From: JBBSOK01 sp965219125
Lineage (GTDB): Bacteria; Bacteroidota; Bacteroidia; Flavobacteriales; Flavobacteriaceae
Reading direction: 5' to 3'
Assembly (NCBI GenBank): GCA_965219125.1
Contig: CBDCMO010000002.1
Location: forward strand, 372,001-436,000
Length of the DNA: 64,000 nucleotides
Below the pieces are notes generated by a model. The model searched no databases. It was not told the origin of the DNA and worked only from the letters and a program-made list of their open reading frames with translations. Numbering within the stretch: the first letter of the stretch is position 1; every line of letters starts with the position of its first letter. The translations under genes and the position numbers were made by a program. Of the stretch, positions 1 through 9,182 are shown piece by piece.

Positions 1-2
1 CC

Positions 3-1055
3 AAAAAAGATTATTTGTTGCATACACCGTATCAAACCTTTAGCTACGTGGTGAAATTCCTTCGGGAAGCGGCTTTAGATCCAAAAGTGCTTCGGATTAA
101 AATCACCATTTATAGGTTGGCACAGATTTCGCATATTACCAGTTCGCTAATAAATGCTAAGAAAAACGGAAAAGATGTAACTGTTCAAATCGAACTTCAA
201 GCGCGCTTTGATGAGCAGGCAAATATTGGTTATGCTGAGCAACTACAAAGCGAAGGTGTCCGTTTGGTATTTGGCGTAAAAGGTTTAAAGGTACATTGCA
301 AGGCTTGTATTATAGAAAGATTGGAAGACAACCAAATTAAAAAGTATGCAATTTTAAGTACAGGTAATTTTAATGAAAGCACAGCAAGAATCTATACAGA
401 TTACACACTTTTTACTTCGGATGAACGCATTTGCAAAGAAGTAAATAAAGTTTTCGACTTTTTTGAAGTAAACTATAAAATTAAAAAATACAAACATTTA
501 ATTGTTTCGCCGCATTACACACGAAATGCTTTTTACCATTTAATAGATACTGAAATAAAAAATAAAAAACTAGGTCTGCCAAATGGAATTAAATTGAAGT
601 TGAATAGTTTATCAGATTTTAAAATGATAGATAAATTATACGAAGCCAGCAGGGCAGGTGTGAAAATTAAAATTATTATACGTGGAATTTGCTGTTTAAT
701 TCCGGGCGTTAAAGGAATGAGCGAAAATATCGAAGCAATTAGCATTGTTGGTAAATTTTTGGAACATCCAAGACTTTATATTTTTGAAAACGGTGGCGAA
801 CCTCGAATCTATATTTCTTCAGCAGATTTTATGGGAAGAAACTTAGACAGTAGAGTTGAAATTTCATGTCCAATTTATGATGAAGACCTTAAAAAAGAAA
901 TTTTTGAAAACTTTGAAATCGGCTGGAGTGACAACGTGAAAGCGCGTGTGATAAGTAGCAAGAATGACAATGCTTACAGAAGAAATAACAATGAAAAAAT
1001 AAGGTCGCAGTTTGCGATGTACGATTATTATCTTTCAAAATTAGAAGTAAAATAA
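3..1055 (+). CDS. ppk1: Polyphosphate kinase 1, C-terminal part (5' end outside window)
   Basis: This is the C-terminal half of a polyphosphate kinase, which makes polyphosphate from ATP. The frame is open to the window edge and already reads family sequence (KKDYLLHTPYQTF), so the true start lies upstream. The phospholipase-D-like catalytic segment GLKVHCKA carries the histidine that is phosphorylated in this family, about residue 94 after the TTG at position 15. STGNFNESTARIYTDY and FLEHPRLYIFENGG, with the second conserved histidine, follow. The end AMYDYYLSKLEVK matches the usual PPK1 C-terminus. It sits one base upstream of an exopolyphosphatase gene, so synthesis and breakdown of polyphosphate look co-transcribed. 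Confidence 0.95.
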   Translation, partial: KKDYLLHTPYQTFSYVVKFLREAALDPKVLRIKITIYRLAQISHITSSLINAKKNGKDVTVQIELQARFDEQANIGYAEQLQSEGVRLVFGVKGLKVHCKACIIERLEDNQIKKYAILSTGNFNESTARIYTDYTLFTSDERICKEVNKVFDFFEVNYKIKKYKHLIVSPHYTRNAFYHLIDTEIKNKKLGLPNGIKLKLNSLSDFKMIDKLYEASRAGVKIKIIIRGICCLIPGVKGMSENIEAISIVGKFLEHPRLYIFENGGEPRIYISSADFMGRNLDSRVEISCPIYDEDLKKEIFENFEIGWSDNVKARVISSKNDNAYRRNNNEKIRSQFAMYDYYLSKLEVK

Positions 1056-1056
1056 A

Positions 1057-1971
1057 TTGATTAAAATTGAAAAATACGGCGCGGTAGATATTGGTAGTAA
1101 TGCCATACGTCTTCTCATTGCCTCGGTAATTGAACAAAAAGACAAACCAACGCAATTCAAAAAAATATCGTTAGTGCGTGTGCCAATTCGTTTGGGTGCC
1201 GAAGTTTTTACGGAAGGTAAAATTTCAGACCACAGCGTAGGCAGAATGATTGATGCAATTACGGCGTTTAGATTATTAATTAAAACGCACAATGTAACGC
1301 GCTACAGAGCGTGCGCAACATCTGCAATGCGGGAAGCTGAAAATGGGGCAGAGGTTGCAGAATTAATTAAAGAACAATCCGGAATCTCCATTAACATAAT
1401 TGATGGAAGCGATGAAGCATCCATAATTTCCTCAACAGATTTGACTAATTTAATTGAAGGCGACAAAGCTTTTTTATATGTAGATGTTGGTGGTGGAAGT
1501 ACCGAATTTACAGTTTTCGCATACGGAAAAACAATTACTTCAAAGTCCTTTAAATTAGGAACCGTACGGCTTTTGAACGATATGGTTGAAGATACAATGT
1601 GGGAGCAAGTTGAAAAATGGATTAAAATAAACACCAAACAGTTTTCAAAAATCTCATTAATTGGTAGCGGCGGTAACATTAACAGCATCTATAAAAGCAG
1701 TAACAAAAAAATGGGAAGTCCATTAAGTTATTTTTATCTCGCTTCCTATTACGAATACATAAAATCTTTCAGCTACGAAGAACGAATTACAGAATTGGAT
1801 ATGAATCCAGATAGAGCAGATGTTGTAGTACCTGCAACGAGAATTTATCTTTCTGCAATGAAATGGAGTAAAGCTAAAAACGTATTCGTTCCAAAAATCG
1901 GCCTTTCCGACGGAATTATAAAAAGCCTTTATAATGAAAAGATTGCGGAGGGGTTGGAGATGAATATTTAA
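1057..1971 (+). CDS. ppx: Ppx/GppA family exopolyphosphatase
   Basis: This 304-residue phosphatase of the ASKHA fold removes terminal phosphate from polyphosphate or hydrolyses pppGpp. The first phosphate-binding loop is DIGSNAIRLL at residues 11-20, and the second, VDVGGGSTEF, is near residues 142-151. At about 300 residues it has only the two N-terminal domains and lacks the C-terminal HD-like domain of the E. coli enzyme, which is usual in Bacteroidota. The start appears to be a TTG one base after the ppk stop, and no ATG is nearby, so translational coupling to ppk is likely. The 3' end faces miaE on the opposite strand with a 27-bp gap. Confidence 0.92.
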   Translation: MIKIEKYGAVDIGSNAIRLLIASVIEQKDKPTQFKKISLVRVPIRLGAEVFTEGKISDHSVGRMIDAITAFRLLIKTHNVTRYRACATSAMREAENGAEVAELIKEQSGISINIIDGSDEASIISSTDLTNLIEGDKAFLYVDVGGGSTEFTVFAYGKTITSKSFKLGTVRLLNDMVEDTMWEQVEKWIKINTKQFSKISLIGSGGNINSIYKSSNKKMGSPLSYFYLASYYEYIKSFSYEERITELDMNPDRADVVVPATRIYLSAMKWSKAKNVFVPKIGLSDGIIKSLYNEKIAEGLEMNI

Positions 1972-1998
1972 ATTTAAGTGGTATAAAAGATGTATTCA

Positions 1999-2580
1999 TT
2001 ACCCGTGCAAAGTCTTAGCCATACTCAAATCTTTCATAATCTCTGCTTCGAAAGCTAAAAGATCGTTCCATTTTTGGTCCACTTCTTTTCGGTCGCCGTA
2101 TTGTCTGGCAAAACCTAGAAACATGGTGTAATGATTGGCTTCACTAACCATTAATTTTCGGTAAAAATCAGCTAATTTTTTATCTTCCAATTGTTCACTT
2201 AACAATCTAAAACGCTCGCAACTTCTAGCTTCAATTAAAGCGGCATATAATAAACGATGCACCATTTGTGTGGTTCGACTTCCGCCTTTTTGGAAAAATG
2301 TAATTAGCTTACCGACGTATTCGTCTTTTCTATCTCTTCCTAAAACCCAGCCATTTTCTAAAATTAAATCGTGAACCATTTTAAAATGACTCATTTCTTC
2401 CTTTACAAGCGCAATCATTTCTTGAACAAGCGCGGTATATTCCGGAAAACTCACAATTAAGGAAACAGCTGTAGAAGCAGCCTTTTGCTCACAATACGCG
2501 TGATCTGTTAATATTTCCTCAATGTTTTTTTCTACAATATTAACCCATCTTGGGTCTGTTGGTAGTTTTAAGCCTAACAT
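1999..2580 (-). CDS. miaE: tRNA-(ms2io6A)-hydroxylase-like diiron protein
   Basis: A 193-residue ferritin-like four-helix protein of the MiaE family, which hydroxylates the isopentenyl group of modified A37 in tRNA. The diiron ligands are visible as E31 (HAYCEQKA), E62 with H65 (KEEMSHFKMVH), E117 (LIEARSCERF), and E147 with H150 (SEANHYTMF). The length fits the family. It starts with ATG and is downstream of dnaX on the same strand with a gap of about 150 bp. The family assignment is firm. Activity in this organism depends on an upstream ms2i6A pathway not seen in this window. Confidence 0.9.
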   Translation of the reverse strand: MLGLKLPTDPRWVNIVEKNIEEILTDHAYCEQKAASTAVSLIVSFPEYTALVQEMIALVKEEMSHFKMVHDLILENGWVLGRDRKDEYVGKLITFFQKGGSRTTQMVHRLLYAALIEARSCERFRLLSEQLEDKKLADFYRKLMVSEANHYTMFLGFARQYGDRKEVDQKWNDLLAFEAEIMKDLSMAKTLHG

Positions 2581-2728
2581 TTTTTTCTAATTATAATTTA
2601 TAAATTCGGAATTATGAATTATGTGATTTTGAACGATTTTATAAAAGATTGTGTTTTTTAAATTTTAATTTTTGAAGAATTGTTTGCGTTGCAATATTTT
2701 GTAATTCCCTCTTCGGGTGTAAGGGGGA

Positions 2729-4603
2729 CTATATTTCCAAATCAAATTCCCTTCGCAATTTATCTATCAATGGATTTTTCTCTCTTAGTTTTTCAAATTT
2801 TTCCTGTGCTGTGTAGGCATAACGCTTCATTACTTCTTCATTTACCGTTATGGTTAAATCTATATCGTAATTGTTTAGTTGCTTACGTAAATAGCTCAGA
2901 AGTTCGTGTTTAGCTCGTTCAACTTCAACTTTTATGGTGCTGTTTGGAAATTCAAGAACTACACTGTTGCCGCTCAAAGTAGGCACACCCATTGAAAGGT
3001 GAGAGTGTAAATTAAATTTTCCTTCACCTTCAATTTGCTTTGCGTAATCCATCCAAGCTTTTTGCATTTCACTTTCAGTAAAATCGTCACTCGGCAAATT
3101 TGCAACATCCGGCGCATTTGCAAGTTGCTCTTGTTTTAATTCCTGTTTTTTCTGAATGCTTTTTAAAGATAATGCTGAAATTTTCTTCGCATTTCGTTCC
3201 CCGATAATTTGAGGTCTATCAATTACTCGTGGTTGTTTAGTTTCTGAATTATCTGAAAAAAATAAATCTTCCTTCTTTTCAGTATTATATTTTTCTTCGG
3301 AATTTTCAGCAGCTGTGTTTTCGGTAACTTCAGTAGCAACTTCAACCGAAGTAATTTGAGTAGTTTTTTTGATTTTTGAAATATCTTCTGAAATCGTTTC
3401 AGTTGAAACCAATTGTTTTTCTTCCGAAGAAACTTTTTCAGAAATCGCTTCCGAAGAATTTGAAGAATCTTTAGTTTCTAAAGTTTTCGGTAAAGATTTA
3501 AAAAATGAAGGTGGAATTACGAAGCGTTCAGACTTTTTTTTTTCGTCGCTTGCAGTGAGAGATGCCAATTGTAATAAACACAATTCTACCAACAATCGCT
3601 GATTCCTGCTGCCTTTGTATTTAAGGTCGCAACTATTTGCCAATTCAATTCCATCCACCAAAAAATCGTATGCTGCATTTTGACTTTGCTTAAAATACAT
3701 AGCCTTTACTTGCTCACCAACTTCCAACAATTGGATAGTTTCCTGATTTTTGCAAACCAACAAATCCCTAAAATGGGAGGCCAGACCCATTATAAAATGA
3801 TGCGCATCAAAGCCTTTTGACAAAATTTCGTTGAATGCCAACAAAGTCTGCGGAATGTTATTGGCAATCAACAAATCCGTCATCTCGAAGTAATAGGTAT
3901 AATCTAACACATTCAAATTTTCGGTAACAGCTTCCCGCGTTAAATGACTACCCGAAAAACTTACAACTCTATCAAAAATTGACAAGGCGTCTCGCATTGC
4001 ACCATCTGCTTTTTGTGCAATAATGTGAAGGGCATCATCTTCAGCATCAATATTTTCTGCTGTTGCAACTTCGACCAACTGCATTTTAATATCTTGAACT
4101 GTGATTCGTTTAAAGTCAAAAATCTGACAACGTGATAAAATAGTTGGGATTATTTTGTGCTTTTCAGTAGTGGCAAGAATAAAAATGGCGTGTTTGGGCG
4201 GTTCTTCCAAAGTTTTCAGAAATGCATTAAATGCTGCCGAGGACAACATATGTACTTCATCAATTATGTAAACCTTGTAATTACCAATTTGAGGCGGAAT
4301 GCGAACTTGTTCAATTAAGCTACGAATATCATCAACCGAATTATTACTCGCAGCATCAAGTTCAAAAATATTAAATGCGAAATCCTCATCAGCTTTTTGA
4401 GTGCCGTCCTCGTTAATTTTCTTTGCTAAAATCCGTGCACACGTTGTTTTGCCAACGCCACGCGGACCAGTAAAAAGCAGTGCTTGCGCCAAATGATTAT
4501 TGGTTATAGCGCTTTCCAGCGTTTTTGTAATAGCCTGTTGGCCCACAACGTCTTTAAAAACGGTAGGTCTATATTTTCGAGCCGATACAATGAAGTTTTC
4601 CAT
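2729..4603 (-). CDS. dnaX: DNA polymerase III subunit gamma/tau
   Basis: Clamp-loader ATPase subunit of the replicative polymerase, 624 residues. Walker A is GPRGVGKTT at residues 46-54, Walker B is VYIIDEVHML at 111-120, and the SRC motif with the arginine finger is near 157-159. The four zinc-binding cysteines usually found between Walker A and Walker B in proteobacterial DnaX are absent: the segment reads KKINEDGTQKADEDFAFNIF. This is common in Flavobacteriia. Residues of about 370-510 form a low-complexity acidic Ser/Thr/Glu-rich linker before a conserved C-terminal tau-like domain. No frameshift heptamer for a short gamma form was looked for systematically. Confidence 0.95.
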   Translation of the reverse strand: MENFIVSARKYRPTVFKDVVGQQAITKTLESAITNNHLAQALLFTGPRGVGKTTCARILAKKINEDGTQKADEDFAFNIFELDAASNNSVDDIRSLIEQVRIPPQIGNYKVYIIDEVHMLSSAAFNAFLKTLEEPPKHAIFILATTEKHKIIPTILSRCQIFDFKRITVQDIKMQLVEVATAENIDAEDDALHIIAQKADGAMRDALSIFDRVVSFSGSHLTREAVTENLNVLDYTYYFEMTDLLIANNIPQTLLAFNEILSKGFDAHHFIMGLASHFRDLLVCKNQETIQLLEVGEQVKAMYFKQSQNAAYDFLVDGIELANSCDLKYKGSRNQRLLVELCLLQLASLTASDEKKKSERFVIPPSFFKSLPKTLETKDSSNSSEAISEKVSSEEKQLVSTETISEDISKIKKTTQITSVEVATEVTENTAAENSEEKYNTEKKEDLFFSDNSETKQPRVIDRPQIIGERNAKKISALSLKSIQKKQELKQEQLANAPDVANLPSDDFTESEMQKAWMDYAKQIEGEGKFNLHSHLSMGVPTLSGNSVVLEFPNSTIKVEVERAKHELLSYLRKQLNNYDIDLTITVNEEVMKRYAYTAQEKFEKLREKNPLIDKLRREFDLEI

Positions 4604-4709
4604 AAATAATAATCAATTAAAAGTATATTCAAATTGACAGAAATTACTTTTAAAACTGAAGGGATTTACACAGATTTTACGGTACATACCAACAATCTGA
4701 TCCCTTTCA

Positions 4710-4717
4710 CAAATATA
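4710..4717 (-). promoter_or_regulatory. Candidate -7 element upstream of dnaX
   Basis: Read on the minus strand this is TATATTTG, a match to the Bacteroidota TAnnTTTG -7 consensus, about 107 bp before the dnaX start. No TTG at the expected -33 spacing was found, so the assignment rests on the -7 box alone. Confidence 0.35.
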
Positions 4718-4781
4718 GAAATGCAAGTGAATAATATAAAAAATAAGGCTTAGTGTTTTCGGCTAGTTATTAACATTGGCG

Positions 4782-4789
4782 TATTTTTG
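4782..4789 (+). promoter_or_regulatory. Candidate -7 promoter element of rnpB
   Basis: TATTTTTG matches the Bacteroidota TAnnTTTG -7 consensus exactly and lies a few bases before the first helix of the RNase P RNA, the right distance for its transcription start. No clear TTG -33 element is visible. Confidence 0.6.
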
Positions 4790-4791
4790 CC

Positions 4792-5120
4792 GGAGCAGGC
4801 CGCCTTACCGTCGGAATCTTCGTTTTTGCGAGGATTCGGGAGGAAAGTCCGGACACCACAGGGAAGCATAGCGGCTAACGGCCGTCGCCCCGAACAAGCT
4901 TCGGGATAGGACAAGTGCAACAGAAAGTATGTACAGGTAATGCTGTAGTGAAACCAGGTAAACTCTATGCGGTGAAATGCCACGTAAACTTGCGCTTAAG
5001 GGTTCCCGCCCAATGCAAGAGGGTAGGCAGATTGAGCCCAGCAGTAATGTTGGGACTAGATAAATGGTAAGGTTTGGTTGCAATAAACCAAAACAGAATC
5101 CGGCTTATAGGCCTGCTTTT
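4792..5120 (+). ncRNA. rnpB: RNase P RNA (bacterial class A)
   Basis: The catalytic RNA of RNase P, which trims the 5' leader from tRNA precursors. The conserved core is visible: GAGGAAAGTCCGGAC near 4840-4855, the ACAGAAA element near 4920, and the 3' signature ACAGAATCCGGCTTA near 5092-5106. The ends pair as helix P1, with AGCAGGCC at the 5' side and GGCCTGCT at the 3' side, followed by a T-run that probably terminates it. The length of about 330 nt is typical. It ends a few bases from the stop of the convergent rsmD gene. Confidence 0.93.
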
Positions 5121-5125
5121 TTTAT

Positions 5126-5674
5126 TTATTCTTCTTTTGAATTCCCAAAAAAACTAAACACCGAACTTCCGTATTTTCTGGCTTCCGCAAAGTTTGATAA
5201 TGAAGATAAATCTGTTTGGAATGCGTGCTCTAATATTAAAAGTCCGTCGGCTTTCAGCATTTCTTTTTTGAATATAATTTCAGTGATATTAGCAAGCTTT
5301 TCGATGCTGAAATCGTATGGTGGATCGCCGAAGATTATATCAAAACTTCCGCTGTTTTTTTCTAAATACATTAAAACATCAGACTTTATTACTGAAATTG
5401 GCATTTCCAGTTCTTCAGCAATTTTTGTAATATAAGTTGCACAGCCAGCATCTGCATCTACCGCTACAATGCTTTCTGTTCCGCGCGAGGCAAATTCAAA
5501 ACTTATGTTTCCTGTTCCCGAAAAAAGATCGAGTACAGATAATTCATCAAAATAATAAGTGTTTCTAAGGATGTTGAAAAGTGCTTCCTTCGCAAAATCG
5601 GTTGTTGGTCTTACCGGTAGTTTTTTTGGTGCGGTAAGCCGTCTTCCTTTATGTATTCCTGAAATAATTCGCAT
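5126..5674 (-). CDS. rsmD: 16S rRNA (guanine-N2)-methyltransferase RsmD
   Basis: SAM-dependent methyltransferase of the RsmD family, which methylates G966 of 16S rRNA. At 182 residues it is full length. The N-terminus MRIISGIHKGRRL and the RPTTDFAKEALFNIL segment are family hallmarks. The SAM-binding loop is DLFSGTGNISFEFASRG (residues 49-65), and the catalytic DPPY motif is at 117-120. It directly abuts the DUF3822 gene upstream on the same strand with no spacing, a pairing common in flavobacteria. Confidence 0.93.
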   Translation of the reverse strand: MRIISGIHKGRRLTAPKKLPVRPTTDFAKEALFNILRNTYYFDELSVLDLFSGTGNISFEFASRGTESIVAVDADAGCATYITKIAEELEMPISVIKSDVLMYLEKNSGSFDIIFGDPPYDFSIEKLANITEIIFKKEMLKADGLLILEHAFQTDLSSLSNFAEARKYGSSVFSFFGNSKEE

Positions 5675-6454
5675 TTAATCTATAGATTTTAGAAGTAGAT
5701 TTTGGCTTATTTCATTATTGATTTTAATTTCGGATAGAGCCAAATTTAAAAATGATATATTCCGAACATAAGTGAAAAGTAGCGAATATAAATCTGAATC
5801 TTTTTGAATAGTTCCACTTAAAACCACTTCAACTTTATCTGGGTTATAACGCAATTGTTCGAACGTAAATAGTGCGTAATAGCAAAAATCTTCGGCTGTT
5901 TTATAGCTGTATGTGTTGCCAAGTTTTAAGTTTCCATCTTCAATAGCCATCAAATGAAACATGTTTTCAGCAACGTGCAAATACACTTTTACTGATTCGT
6001 TATTTTTTTCAACAGCAAGTAATTTTTCTGCTAAAATTGTGATGGAATGATAGTAATTAAAAGAACCAAACTTGTCAAAGAAATAGTTGTTTATGTTTAT
6101 GAAGGGTACATAAACGGTAACAATTTCATTATTATTAAATGTTTCATTGGCAATAAAATCTGTTGCCAAAATCTTGGAATTGAATTTTAAATAATCACTA
6201 GCTTTATTTTCGTCAAAAATTTCTGAAGGCACCAATGTGTAAATTGAAGTATCATAAACAACCGACACAGTTGAAAATTTTTGATGAAGAATTTCGGTTG
6301 AGTCGAAGTTTTTTTCGAGGGCATAGAGAGTTTCTTCCGGGGTAGTTGTTTCAGCAAAATGCACTTCTTCATAAAAGACTTCCTTTTTAAGTGGATCTGT
6401 CACCAAAAAAGAAAGCCCATTCAAAGAAATTTGAACGGACAGTCTATTATACAT
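5675..6454 (-). CDS. DUF3822 family protein
   Basis: A 259-residue protein I recognise as the DUF3822 family, found almost always next to rsmD in Flavobacteriia. No catalytic motif can be named. The overall pattern, an N-terminal half with LSVQISLNGLSFLV and a C-terminal half with KVEVVLSGTIQKDSDLY, resembles an actin/ASKHA-like fold without an obvious nucleotide loop, but that is inference. Its stop abuts the rsmD start and its start is 12 bp from the next upstream gene, so the three minus-strand genes look like one operon. Function unknown. Confidence 0.8.
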   Translation of the reverse strand: MYNRLSVQISLNGLSFLVTDPLKKEVFYEEVHFAETTTPEETLYALEKNFDSTEILHQKFSTVSVVYDTSIYTLVPSEIFDENKASDYLKFNSKILATDFIANETFNNNEIVTVYVPFININNYFFDKFGSFNYYHSITILAEKLLAVEKNNESVKVYLHVAENMFHLMAIEDGNLKLGNTYSYKTAEDFCYYALFTFEQLRYNPDKVEVVLSGTIQKDSDLYSLLFTYVRNISFLNLALSEIKINNEISQNLLLKSID

Positions 6455-6466
6455 TATATGCGGTAA

Positions 6467-7135
6467 TTATTCTTTTTTAAAATCGTACACTTTTGGCCAG
6501 TTTCCAGCAGTATTTACATCTGTCATAGAACCAACTTGGATGTACGGTCCATTAACGCCATCTACCGAAAGTACTTGTTTTTCCTGCGCTAAAAGATCTT
6601 TATTTAAGTCGCTCAAAATTTTATCTTTTTCTATTTTGGCCTCAAAAACTTTATAGGTAATATCGTTTTTATTTAAAGTACCCGCTTTAAGATCAATTTT
6701 ATGTTCGGTGCCGTTAATATTTACATGCATCATATCTTTATACCTATCGGTACCTGCGTACAATGAATCTTTAACAGGTGTAAAACCTAAAGTGTCTAAA
6801 ACAACAGCTTCTATAATATAACCACCACTTTCTTCTGGAAGACCGTAAGCTTTGTTTTTAGCTCTATCTGGATAACTTGTATCTTTTCTAGAGGTAATGG
6901 CAAACTGCGCAGTTTCAACGAAACTAATTAAGCTATCGTAGCTTCCGGTAAAGTTTCCTTTAATTTCTTTATACGCCAACTCTGCAGATTGAATGTCTTT
7001 CAGCTTTTCTATAACCTTCGCATAACGGGCTTCTTTTACTTCATTAAACTTTACGGGTGCCATAATAGAAGAATATAACTTCCAAGCTAAAAAAGCTATT
7101 GCTACCCAAAGAACCAACTGTATTATTAATTTCAT
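6467..7135 (-). CDS. Membrane-anchored conserved hypothetical protein
   Basis: 222 residues. Residues 4-22 (IIQLVLWVAIAFLAWKLYS) form one N-terminal transmembrane anchor. The rest is soluble and probably periplasmic, with a YAKVIEKLKDIQSAELAYKE helix that resembles the start of pilin-like or T9SS-associated anchored proteins, but no named domain is certain. It is the first gene of the operon with the DUF3822 gene and rsmD, 12 bp apart. Conservation in flavobacteria is my recollection; function is unknown. Confidence 0.75.
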   Translation of the reverse strand: MKLIIQLVLWVAIAFLAWKLYSSIMAPVKFNEVKEARYAKVIEKLKDIQSAELAYKEIKGNFTGSYDSLISFVETAQFAITSRKDTSYPDRAKNKAYGLPEESGGYIIEAVVLDTLGFTPVKDSLYAGTDRYKDMMHVNINGTEHKIDLKAGTLNKNDITYKVFEAKIEKDKILSDLNKDLLAQEKQVLSVDGVNGPYIQVGSMTDVNTAGNWPKVYDFKKE

Positions 7136-7174
7136 TATTTTTTAGATTAGATTTATTTATGCTAAGGTCTATCG

Positions 7175-7182
7175 CAAATCTA
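7175..7182 (-). promoter_or_regulatory. Candidate -7 element for the 6467-7135 operon
   Basis: On the minus strand this reads TAGATTTG, an exact TAnnTTTG match 40 bp upstream of the start at 7135. A -33 TTG at 17-23 bp spacing is not seen. It lies in the divergent gap shared with the helicase gene at 7260. Confidence 0.45.
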
Positions 7183-7259
7183 CAATTTTTTTTTGTTCGT
7201 TAAAGTATATTGCGAAAAAAACATAGTTATCTTTAAACCTTAATAGATACACACTTTTA

Positions 7260-8687
7260 ATGACCGTTGCCGAATATTTCAGTTTTTTAAAAAATTCATT
7301 TCCACATAAAACAACCAATAAGCAGGATTTAGCGCTTCAACTTTTGGCTAAATTTATTTTAAGCGAAACAAAAAATGAAGTGTTTTTGCTGAAAGGTTAC
7401 GCTGGTACTGGAAAAACAACAATTGTAGGAACGTTGGTTAAAAATTTAAGTAAAGTAAAAAAGTCTTCAATTTTAATGGCGCCAACTGGGCGTGCAGCGA
7501 AGGTTATTAGTAATTACAGTAATAAGGAAGCGTTTACAATTCATAAAAAAATCTATTTTCCGAAGGCAGAAAAGTCGGGCGTTTCATTTAAACTTCAAAA
7601 TAACAAACATCGCGATGTGGTTTTTATAGTTGATGAAGCATCGATGATTCCAGATATTAATCAGGATTCTAAGTTATTTGAAAACGGATCATTGTTGGAC
7701 GATTTAATGCAATACATCTATTCGGGGCACAACTGCAAACTACTGTTAATTGGCGATACCGCGCAATTACCGCCGGTACATTTATCGATAAGTCCCGCTT
7801 TGGATGCAGATATTCTTCGGAATAATTATAATAAAGAAGTAATCACGTTGGAGTTGGATGAAGTAATGCGCCAGCAACAGGATAGCGGCATTTTGGTAAA
7901 CGCAACGGCGATTAGGCAATGTATTGATGATGGTTTTTTTGAAAGTTTTAAACTTTCTCACAAAGGCTATCCCGAAGTTATAAAGCCACAGGACGGCCAA
8001 GAAATTATGGATGCCATTGCAGATAGTTACAGCACGTTGGGTAATGAAGAAACAGTAATTATAGTACGATCCAACAAAAGAGCGAATTTATACAACGAAA
8101 GCATCCGTAACAGAATTCTATTTCAAGAGTCTGAATTGGCTGCGGGCGATTATCTTATGGTCGTAAAAAACAATTATTTTTGGGTGCAACCTGCAAGTGA
8201 AGCCGGTTTTATTGCAAATGGCGATATAGTTGAAGTGCTTGAAATATTTGGAATAAAGGAATTGTACGGTTTCCGTTTTGCTGAAGTGAATTTGAGAATG
8301 GTTGATTATCCAAAAATGAAATCTTTTGAAACTGTTTTGTTATTAGATACGCTCACGTCAACAACGCCGTCGCTTTCCTATGAAGAATCCAATCAACTTT
8401 ATATGGAGGTGATGAAAGATTATGCTGATGAAAAATCGAATTATAAAAAGTTTATGGCGGTAAAGCAGAATAAATATTTCAATGCGTTGCAAGTAAAGTT
8501 TTCTTATGCAATAACATGTCATAAAAGTCAAGGTGGGCAATGGAATACGGTATTTGTGGAACAACCTTATTTACCGAATGGAGTAGATATTGACTATTTA
8601 AGATGGCTTTACACAGCAATAACAAGAGCAAAAGAAAAACTATATCTAATCGGTTTTAAGGACGATTTTTTTACTGAAACGGTTTGA
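7260..8687 (+). CDS. RecD/Pif1-like superfamily 1 DNA helicase
   Basis: A 475-residue SF1B helicase, predicted to unwind DNA 5' to 3' in repair. Walker A is GYAGTGKTT (46-54). Walker B with DEAS is VVFIVDEASMI (120-130). The GDTAQLPPV motif III follows near residue 170. The C-terminal UvrD_C_2 part carries CHKSQGGQW (420-428) and YTAITRAKEKLYLIG (451-465). It is short compared with RecD2 because it lacks the N-terminal HhH region. It is divergent from the 6467-7135 operon and single-gene, with a hairpin terminator downstream. Confidence 0.88.
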   Translation: MTVAEYFSFLKNSFPHKTTNKQDLALQLLAKFILSETKNEVFLLKGYAGTGKTTIVGTLVKNLSKVKKSSILMAPTGRAAKVISNYSNKEAFTIHKKIYFPKAEKSGVSFKLQNNKHRDVVFIVDEASMIPDINQDSKLFENGSLLDDLMQYIYSGHNCKLLLIGDTAQLPPVHLSISPALDADILRNNYNKEVITLELDEVMRQQQDSGILVNATAIRQCIDDGFFESFKLSHKGYPEVIKPQDGQEIMDAIADSYSTLGNEETVIIVRSNKRANLYNESIRNRILFQESELAAGDYLMVVKNNYFWVQPASEAGFIANGDIVEVLEIFGIKELYGFRFAEVNLRMVDYPKMKSFETVLLLDTLTSTTPSLSYEESNQLYMEVMKDYADEKSNYKKFMAVKQNKYFNALQVKFSYAITCHKSQGGQWNTVFVEQPYLPNGVDIDYLRWLYTAITRAKEKLYLIGFKDDFFTETV

Positions 8688-8760
8688 AAATTAAGATTCA
8701 AATTGTTTTATTCAATTTTAGATTTTATAATCGGTTGAGAAAACTTAAGAAAAAGACATA

Positions 8761-8789
8761 AAAAAATCCCAACGTCAATTGGGATTTTT
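8761..8789. terminator. Bidirectional intrinsic terminator
   Basis: A near-perfect hairpin with arms AAAAATCCCAA and TTGGGATTTTT around a short loop, flanked by an A-run on one side and a T-run on the other. It sits between the convergent genes ending at 8687 and 8814 and can serve both. Confidence 0.85.
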
Positions 8790-8813
8790 ACTTTATAATA
8801 ACAAGAAAGCTTT

Positions 8814-9044
8814 CTAGCTTTTCATGTCATCATATTCTCTTTTTGCAGAAGTTTTAAGTTCTTCGTATTTTTCTGAAATTGCAGATTCAGCATCATTCAT
8901 TTTGCCTTTAATTTTATTTCCAGCATCGTTCACTTTTCCTTTAAGTTCAGCTTTTTGTTCTGGGGTCATATTTCTATATTTCCACCAAGCAAATGCACCT
9001 GCACCAATACCTATTAAAGCTAATAATCCGTTTTTATTTTTCAT
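8814..9044 (-). CDS. YtxH-like small stress protein
   Basis: 76 residues: an N-terminal transmembrane segment (GLLALIGIGAGAFAWWKYR, residues 6-24), then a charged amphipathic region with KGKVNDAGNKIKGKMNDAE and EELKTSAKREYDDMK that resembles YtxH/CsbD-type general stress proteins. No catalytic function is expected. It is monocistronic and shares the terminator at 8761-8789 with the helicase. The family assignment rests on the composition and layout rather than on a strict motif. Confidence 0.7.
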   Translation of the reverse strand: MKNKNGLLALIGIGAGAFAWWKYRNMTPEQKAELKGKVNDAGNKIKGKMNDAESAISEKYEELKTSAKREYDDMKS

Positions 9045-9182
9045 AATTCAAGTTTTGTTGTTTATTAAATATGATGCAAATTTGCGACCTTATTCTGATA
9101 GTGCGAAATTTTTAATAAACATTTAGTACAAATACAACAAACCTTGTTAAATTGGCAACTATTCCATTTTCTCAAATTGAAA

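Noticed and set aside
4750..5083. Minus-strand reading frames of 77 and 92 codons
   Set aside because: They lie over the RNase P RNA, whose conserved core explains the sequence.
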